A stretch of DNA of 64,000 nucleotides from Diadema setosum (taxonomy: Eukaryota > Echinodermata > Echinoidea > Diadematoida > Diadematidae), in NCBI RefSeq assembly GCF_964275005.1, contig NC_092701.1, forward strand, positions 10,101,453-10,165,452, written 5' to 3'. Positions 57,801-64,000 of the stretch are shown piece by piece. The translations under genes were made by a program, and so were the position numbers. Under the pieces are notes generated by a model. The model did not search any database and had not been told where the DNA came from. It saw nothing but the letters and a program-made list of their open reading frames with translations. The stretch's first letter is position 1. The number at the start of each line of letters is the position of its first letter.

Positions 57801-58360
57801 AGGTGAATATAGTGTCTCACTCATCTCTTTGAAATTTCAAGTTGTCATTGTTCGACCAACGGAGTTGAAGACAGGCTTTATGTTGCTATAGAGGTATCTC
57901 GCGCCACATGAATGGAATGCATAGGCTACGCTGTTTAGTATTAGTAATGATTTTTTTCATGTCCATCACTGCCAATAAAAGTGAAGTGTGTTTGACGGGG
58001 TTCTGTGTCATTCTGCCTATGAGAAAGCAAAGTTTTATTTTCGCCATGGTTGTTTCTCTATGCGTGGCCGTGGGTGATGGGTGTTGTTGGCATCTGGGCA
58101 GTAAAGAACCGAGTATCATGCTATAATACCCCCCCCCCTTAGGTTCTAAGCGTTCAATACGGTGATATATCTCTCTTCTTTAGCATGTCAATCACTGCTG
58201 ATGGAATTACAGAGTTATGTTACGACACGTTTCACTCAAAGCTTAAAAAAACAAAGTTTATGCACGATACAAGTAATGGTGCATGAGTCCTTTAGGCCAT
58301 TGATTTTAGATGAGAAATTATGATATGCCTATAGTAGGGGTGTCATTGATTAGGAATTAA
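54240..58360 (+). repeat. Segmental duplication, copy 2 of the 4.1-kb block
   Basis: Collinear with 36750-40850; see that entry. Differences include a (CA)n broken by GG and GACAGACAG at 55833-55870 and small indels. Confidence 0.75.
55655..55925 (+). repeat. Array module L, copy 6
   Basis: GTACATGGCCGAGAGGATAA, GGGTTCGAACCCC and a CA tract; counterpart of copy 1 in the duplicated block. Confidence 0.6.
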
Positions 58361-58866
58361 TGACACGATTAAGCACTCCTTCCACTTCTAACTGTTCCCT
58401 TTGAATGTGTGTCGATCACGTGAGATCGTCATAAATTATCATTCACGTATAAGCTTACGTTCAAAGTGTACTCTTAGTTGGAGGAGACCTATAGTTACAT
58501 GGTTAAAGGCGATGTCTCTTTCGCTGGAGCCGTACGTTTGGCCCGTTTTTCTTTTGCCCTTTTCTCTTTAATTGAGGCATCACTTTCGTCCAGGATAAAT
58601 CACATTCTCATGTAAACAGACTCACTTGCTCTATATCCCTTGTTTTGTATCGGAGGCTTCATTGGTTTTACTGCTGGTAAATCTCACAGGCTTGTATATA
58701 GCTGTAAGAGCTCTCTGAACTGATCATTATGATAGCAAGATTAGAGGGAGTCATATTGGTTATGTAAATAATGGTCAAAGGTCATGTTTTAAAAGGCCAC
58801 TGTTAAAGCCAGGATGATTATAAACACTTAATTGTCATGTTTTATTTGTACGTGCCGAGGATCCCT

Positions 58867-59448
58867 TGGACCCCGTTTACAGTGTGAGGCTCGGCCGCGG
58901 CTCGGCCGCGCCGAGCCCACCTTCATTTCGGTGTAAACGCGCAAAAGGCCAAATGCGGGGCCAAATTTGGCCTCGCATTAGGCCACGCTCTGGAGGTGGT
59001 CTCGGCCGCGGCAGAGCCCGGCCTTTTTCTCAGTGTAAACGCAAACTGGGCTAAATGCGCGGCCAATTCTAGACTGGCTTCCAAACCCTCGCCGGTACTA
59101 TTTCGCTATTCAGGATATTAACCACTTCAACGTCGAAAACTAGTATAGTTTAAGGTGGTTTTGTCCTGCAAAGGATTTTCTCCTTCGGCAAAGGCCTTTG
59201 CCCGAACGGCGACTTCGTCGCCACGGAATTCAGTTGGCAAAGGATCTGAAAACCAGACAATACGAAATTGCGTTTGTTTACAAGTAGAGCGCCACTACGA
59301 CAAAATATTGAAAGGTTTGAATCAAAAGCGTGGCCGAGTCCGGCAGTGTAAACGGACTAAATTGCGGGGCTCGGCTTCGCAATTGAGGTTGGCCTTTGCC
59401 GCGGCTTGGCCGCGGCTCCGCCCAGCCCCGCACCGTTAACGTGGTCTA
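58867..59448. mobile_element. GC-rich MITE-like element (CCCGTTTACAGTG ends)
   Basis: Left TGGACCCCGTTTACAGTGTG and right GTTAACGTGGTCTA are imperfect inverted ends. The interior is rich in CGGCCGCGGC and repeats TGTAAACGC/TGTAAACGG. Its GC content stands out sharply from the AT-rich array. No transposase. Confidence 0.6.
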
Positions 59449-59659
59449 AGTTTATGCACGGTACGTACTCAAAAAGTCCGTAAATCAACTTAGTCACACA
59501 CGCACAGAATTTCCACCTAGTTTGTGTGACAGAAAAACAAATGTGATCTGAATAATGTATGCCCAAAAAAGTTCAACTAAGTATCTCATTATAACTTCCA
59601 GCTGCTATATTGCATTCTTTTCTTTGTCGATCACGGATAACCGATATCTGATGACCCCA

Positions 59660-60910
59660 AGCGTATCACCTAACTCGTCTTTAAAGTGACGAGTTTCATG
59701 TCTCGTTTTTTATTCTTCTTTCTTTCTGGACAATTTTGTGTCGTCAATATCTCAACAATGACATTACGGAATGACATGAAATTTTCAGTCAACATGTCTC
59801 ATAACAATATCTAGCCACAATAAGGTTTTCATGACAGTAACATATCTATGACGTCATCTAGGCGCCATTTTGTGATTTTCGGACCTTGTCACATGATCGA
59901 TCATAACTTCATAACTAGATGTCATTTCTGTATCATTTTCGGTGGACATGAAGTTCAGGTCACGCTCTATCTTACCTTTTAACGCTAGTTACCCAGGTCT
60001 TCATTACGCGCGCGTACGCGCGCGTCAAAATTTTAAAAGGCTCAAAACGACTTCCCAATGGGAAATCTCGAAGTTTCAGACAATTTTAAGCGTTTCAAAC
60101 ATTTTCTCGCGTGCGCGTCCGTCCGCGCAATTTCGCGCGCAGAGGGCGTAAGCAACATGAAAATGCAATTTTTTTGACTGATTTGGATTCCTGATACTTT
60201 GAGTAACAACATCCATTGATTTTCGATCGATTTCGACCTATAACAAAGGAATGCACTGGCGTCAAAGTTGAAATTCCACGTGCGCGTCTTTCTGCAAATA
60301 TAGTGAAAAAACATGTCTTTGTTTATTTAGCCATAGCTCTTTAAATCGTCCGTTGACCCTATATTTCTATTGCATATTACAAAAGTATGTGAATTGTAAA
60401 TAACATTGCTAGTATCAATATTGCCAGGAAAACGCGATGACGTCATCATATCGTCATTTTAAATAAAAAAAGTGGAATTGATTTTTTTGAGGTACTGTTT
60501 CTGACATTCATTTGCTCGTATCTCTGTTGTTTAAGCTCAATATTATCCCAAATTCACATATGTTGTACTTTAAACATTTGCCTTTCAAGTCTATGTCATG
60601 GTTTTGAAATTTGATGACGTCATCATACTTTAAATTGTGATTGAAAGTAAAGATGCAAAATCGGACAAGTTTACGTGTTATGTCTATGGGAGGTGATTTT
60701 TTTTAAAACCATCCATTGACTTGACAACGTTTAAGCACCTTTATCTCAGCTGATTTTGCTTCATTTCCTCTGAAATTTAAGTATGTTGTAGCTGAGACAA
60801 TAAGCTGCAGTAATCATGCATTTTGTTCTTTGAAATCTTCTCATGAGGTTGACAATTTTGCAGTTTAAAACTGAAAATGAGAATGGAATGCGGACCAAAC
60901 GATTCCTGAT
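59660..60910 (+). repeat. Array module A, copy 5
   Basis: Starts at AGCGTATCACC. Closest to copy 1 in its first 1 kb (shares CTTGTCACATGATC and AACTAGATGTCATTTC) but leads into an L head like copy 2. Confidence 0.8.
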
Positions 60911-60949
60911 TCATCTTTCACGTACATAAGTTTACGTTCCTCTACTTTT

Positions 60950-61220
60950 CTCGTCGAGACGTATGGCCGAGTGGTTAGAGGCGTCGTCTTAGAAACGTGA
61001 GGTTGCACACGTACGGGTTCGATCCTCACAAGAGCACGAAAGAAAATAATTTTTTTTTTACTTTTTTTCTTCAATGGAGTACTACACCTTCGTCCATGTA
61101 GAAATCACGTTTGCATGTAAACACACCTATACGCACACACTCACACAGTATACCTTTGTTTTGCGTTGGAGACTGCATTACTTCGACTGCTGCAAAATTT
61201 TGCAGGCTGGGCTTTTCAAA
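60950..61220 (+). repeat. Array module L, copy 7
   Basis: GACGTATGGCCGAGTGGTTA, diverged B box GGGTTCGATCCTC and a short CACA tract. Confidence 0.6.
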
Positions 61221-61840
61221 CTGATATAGTATATTTAACAAAGTGAAATTTGTTCATATCAATTCAGTAACACAATGTAGTCGTGGTTACTTTGTGCTGA
61301 TTTATACATGTAACAAGCTATACATTTTTAAAAAGGTATTCAGTCTTCTGTATTGATGATTATTTGTCATTTAGTGGTTTTTGTGGAGTTTCAGATAGTG
61401 ATAAAAAGTATGGATGATATTAAAGTGCAGCGATAATTCCTACAGTTAGTTCAAAGTTGTGTTACAGATGTTTGATACATACATTTAGCATTGTGTGTGT
61501 GTATATACGTGTGTATACAGGTTGGCCATATAACACATTCTAGACAATTAATCTTAATTGATTAGCAAACGTGATCAGCTATGGAACTGAATAAGGTACT
61601 AATGTATGATGTTAATGATTCTAATTAAACTGTGACGAGTTTAAAGGGATAGCATAACTGTGTGTAAAAATAAGGCAATTATAAGGAAATTTTAGGGCAA
61701 TTTGATAACCATGCCTATAATAATTTCATACAGGTACTAATACCTGCCTCATCTTCATGTGGTAGATTGTCGTGTCAGTAGCAAACTGACAACGTACGAT
61801 GAATGTGTTATACATTGAACAACTGTCTTTCAAGTCCATA
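61221..61840. other. Unique sequence inside the array
   Basis: No match to the A, U or L modules was recognised apart from the final GTACGATGAATGTGTTATAC (similar to 41180-41200). AT-rich, no ORF. Confidence 0.45.
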
Positions 61841-61857
61841 ACGTTCCCCATATTTTC

Positions 61858-62645
61858 CCGTCGAGACGTGTGGCCGAGTGGTTAAAGGCGACTTCTCAGA
61901 GACGTGAGGTTGCGGGTTCGAACCCCACAAGATCACGAAACAAAATACTTAGATACTTTACTGTTTTTTTTTTCTTCAATTTTGTATTACATATTCGTCC
62001 ATGTAGAAATCACGTTCGTATATAAACGCACCTATACACACACAGAGACACACACACACGCCATATCCCTCTTTTTTGTGTGTTGGAGACCACATTGCTT
62101 CGACTGCAGCAAATTTTGCAGGTTGACTTTGTCAAAGCGATCATAGTATGTAATGACGACGACTGAGGTGTTGTACTTTGAACAATTGTCTTTCAAGACG
62201 ATGTCATTGTTTTGTAATTTGATGACGTCATTACATTGAAAATTGTGATTAAAGGCAAGGTATCAAAACCACCCGATTATAGGTTTTATGTCTGCGGGAC
62301 GTATTTTTCCCAAGTTGCCAGAAATGGCATAGCGACCTCAGTCGTTACAAGGCCGCTTTTCCGTCTAGCAATGCAATAGATGTTCACACGGCCACGTTAG
62401 TTGAGTGGGCATTGACTTTCCCCCTGTTATATCTATACATTGTTGTTGTTTTTTTTGTCTTACCATTTCCGTGGATGACCCGTGGCCGAGTGGTTACAGA
62501 AACGGTTTCGCATGCACGCTCAATATAACTTCAAGGTGCCTATATCACATTCTTTTCTTTGTCGATCACAGATGACTGTCATCTGATGACCACAAGCGTA
62601 TCACCTAACTCGTCCTCAATGTGACGAGTTTTCATGTCTCGTTAT
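61858..62645 (+). repeat. Array module L, copy 8, plus A-box-like segment and terminal leader
   Basis: Nearly identical to 45130-45905. Ends with the A-module leader AGCGTATCACCTAACTCGTC (62594) and its hairpin, but the A module itself is absent; the array stops here. Confidence 0.7.
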
Positions 62646-62689
62646 TCTTTGTCTTTGTACTTTTTGAAGTTTGCATTCAAATTGCATTT

Positions 62690-62777
62690 GATTGAATGCA
62701 GAAATAAAAGCAAACAAACAAACAAGTAAAAGGCTAGCACAAGCAATCTATTGCTAGCGTTTATGCATCCGGCCCAA
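62690..62777. repeat. AAGCAATTGCTTG-type element end
   Basis: GCACAAGCAATCTATTGCTA, then TTTATGCATCCGGCCC, the inverse of the GGGCCGAATGCATAAA start at 27908. Confidence 0.45.
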
Positions 62778-62837
62778 TCTCTACTTCGGTAGCGTGACGA
62801 ATTTGCACCTGCCAGTATGTAATTTTCCCTTTCGTGG

Positions 62838-63190
62838 AACACCCTGTACAGGAGTATTTCATAATTGACATGTAGATGGCGCCGTTCATCCTGTCGCGTC
62901 GGTCTCGTGTGGGCATTCTTTGCCTAGTGCACTGTCGGTCTCGTGGGCTTTCTTTGCCTGGCCCTATTGTCGGTCTGGTGAGCCTTTTTTGCCAACTGTT
63001 GGTCTCGTGAGCCTTCGTAGGATTAGTAAGTATAGGAGGTAGGCCGTAAACTATGCCTAGTGTCGGTCTCGTGGGCATTCTTGGCGTAATAGTGTCGGTC
63101 TCGCGAGCCTTTTGCGCATATTATAGTGTCGAACCGATGGGCTGTATGACTCGTGAGCCGTATAACTCGTGGTTTGTATGACTCATGGAC
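62838..63190 (+). repeat. GTGTCGGTCTCGTGGGC repeat cluster
   Basis: At least six irregularly spaced copies of TCGGTCTCGTGGGC or close variants, alternating with TTCTTTGCC. It is preceded by GGAACACCCTGTACA and GATGGCGCCGTTCA. A related segment is inverted at 26740-26890. Confidence 0.65.
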
Positions 63191-63196
63191 CTATAG

Positions 63197-63373
63197 GGCC
63201 CCGTTGCAAGAAAGTTGCAATCAATTGCAAATAATTGCTAATTTTGAAACAACCATTCTGATTGGCTCAGGGTCTGCCCTATTAAGAAGACATGCATGCA
63301 ACAATGATTTTGATTGGCCAGTGACAATCAGTTGCAAGTTGCGTTTAAACGCAAAATTTCTAGCAACGGGGCC
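63197..63373. mobile_element. 177-bp MITE with GGCCCCGTTGC ends and TAG duplication
   Basis: Left GGCCCCGTTGCAAGAAA and right TTTCTAGCAACGGGGCC are inverted. TAG lies at 63194-63196 and 63374-63376. Two GATTGGC/GCCAAT motifs lie inside. The 3-bp duplication suggests a PIF/Harbinger-type origin. Confidence 0.75.
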
Positions 63374-63392
63374 TAGCTACTGTACTTTTGAT

Positions 63393-63860
63393 GCCGCACT
63401 GCAAAAAGTCCGGTGTTAAATATGAAACACAGAGCTGGTGTTAAATTTCCGGTGCTCATTCATGGTGTTAGATTAACACCTCCGGATGTCATTTCAAAAT
63501 ATAAAATTTATTTTTTTTTTGGATAGTTTCTTAGTTACTGGATTTCTTGTTAATTCTAAACTTCAACAAGACGATGAAGAATTTTCCGATAAAGTACTTG
63601 ATTTTTGAAAAAAAAAAAAAACGTGTAAACAAATTTACACCACAGTAACGCCAGTTGGTGTGGTCTCCTATTGAAGCTGGACGGGTGTTAGAGATCTATA
63701 CCATTGAAATTAACACCACCAATATCAAATCAACACCATGCGGTGTCATTAATGAATTAACACTAGCGCAGTGTCAAAAATAGTTTTTGTATCACCAGCT
63801 ACAGTGTCAAATTAACACCACGAAGTGCCAGGTGAACACTTTTTAACACCTCCCTTATAA
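63393..63860. repeat. GGTGTTAA-rich element
   Basis: GGTGTTA in direct orientation near the left side and TAACACC near the right side, at least ten in all, around an AT-rich centre. Probably a MITE with subterminal repeats. Ends are not clear. Confidence 0.5.
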
Positions 63861-63868
63861 AAAAAAAC

Positions 63869-64000
63869 CATGGTTTTACAACCGTAACTATGGTATAACC
63901 ATGGTTATGGACGGTTTTACAATGGATCGATGGTAGTCCATGATTTTTAATTCATATCCATGGTAAATGTGTGGCGAAAGTGTGGTAATACCATTGTTAA
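63869..64000. repeat. CCATGGT-rich repeat cut by window end
   Basis: ACCATGGTTTTACAACCGT and TATAACCATGGTTATGG with further CCATGG words. Palindromic, truncated at 64000. Confidence 0.45.

Larger units (their letters stand above)
34818..62645. repeat. 28-kb higher-order repeat array (A, U and L modules)
   Basis: Almost all of this interval is made of three repeat modules recurring in different combinations. A is about 1.3 kb; U is about 0.6 kb with a tRNA-Met-like head; L has a tRNA-Leu-like head and a CA tract. The landmark TTCTTTCTTTCTG...TTTTGTGTC of module A is at 34826, 43889, 45917, 51680 and 59717. No ORF longer than about 140 codons exists, and the ORFs that recur do so only because the DNA is duplicated. 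Confidence 0.85.

Overview
The window is animal nuclear DNA. It is AT-rich, full of introns, and dense with foldback/MITE elements, microsatellites, homopolymer runs and non-LTR retrotransposon sequence. The single host gene and the style of the repeats (for example inverted-repeat elements ending in TTAAAGGACAAGTTCACCT) suggest a marine invertebrate deuterostome, most likely an echinoderm. That identification is inferred from remembered repeat style, not from a search.

Region 1 (about 1.15-22.3 kb, minus strand) is one complete gene, an orthologue of ZER1 (zer-1/ZYG11BL), the substrate receptor of a CUL2 E3 ubiquitin ligase that recognises N-terminal glycine degrons. I could join 13 coding exons (19676 down to 1151) with AG/GT borders and consistent phase into 2565 nt, or 854 residues plus stop. 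The protein has an N-terminal VHL-box-like segment, leucine-rich repeats, an unusually long acidic linker in exon 3, and a C-terminal ARM-like solenoid that keeps the degron-pocket residues (W640, D644, N685, E688). A noncoding 5' exon probably lies upstream. The introns carry many foldback/MITE elements, one with a second element nested inside it.

Region 2 (about 22.3-31 kb) has no gene I can support. It is a patchwork of mobile-element remnants: a 1.5-kb foldback, a piggyBac-like MITE with TTAA duplications set in GGCG-rich degenerate repeats, AAGCAATTGCTTG palindrome clusters, and a GTGTCGG-motif repeat that recurs inverted at the far end of the window.

Region 3 (31.35-34.32 kb) is an intact 989-codon endonuclease/reverse-transcriptase ORF of a Jockey-superfamily (CR1/L2/Daphne-like) non-LTR retrotransposon. 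It is followed by three 56-58-bp hairpin-bearing tandem units.

Region 4 (34.8-62.65 kb) is a 28-kb higher-order array with no genes. It is built from three module types: A (about 1.3 kb with recurrent TGACGTCA palindromes), U (about 0.6 kb with a degenerate tRNA-Met-like head) and L (tRNA-Leu-like head plus a CA repeat). Modules are repeated and rearranged by large segmental duplications (offsets near 5.77, 16.7 and 17.5 kb). Later insertions can be dated against empty copies of the same site.

Region 5 (62.65-64 kb) returns to dispersed elements: an AAGCAATTGCTTG-type end, the GTGTCGG repeat, a MITE with 3-bp TAG duplications, a GGTGTTAA-rich element, and a CCATGGT-rich element cut by the window edge.
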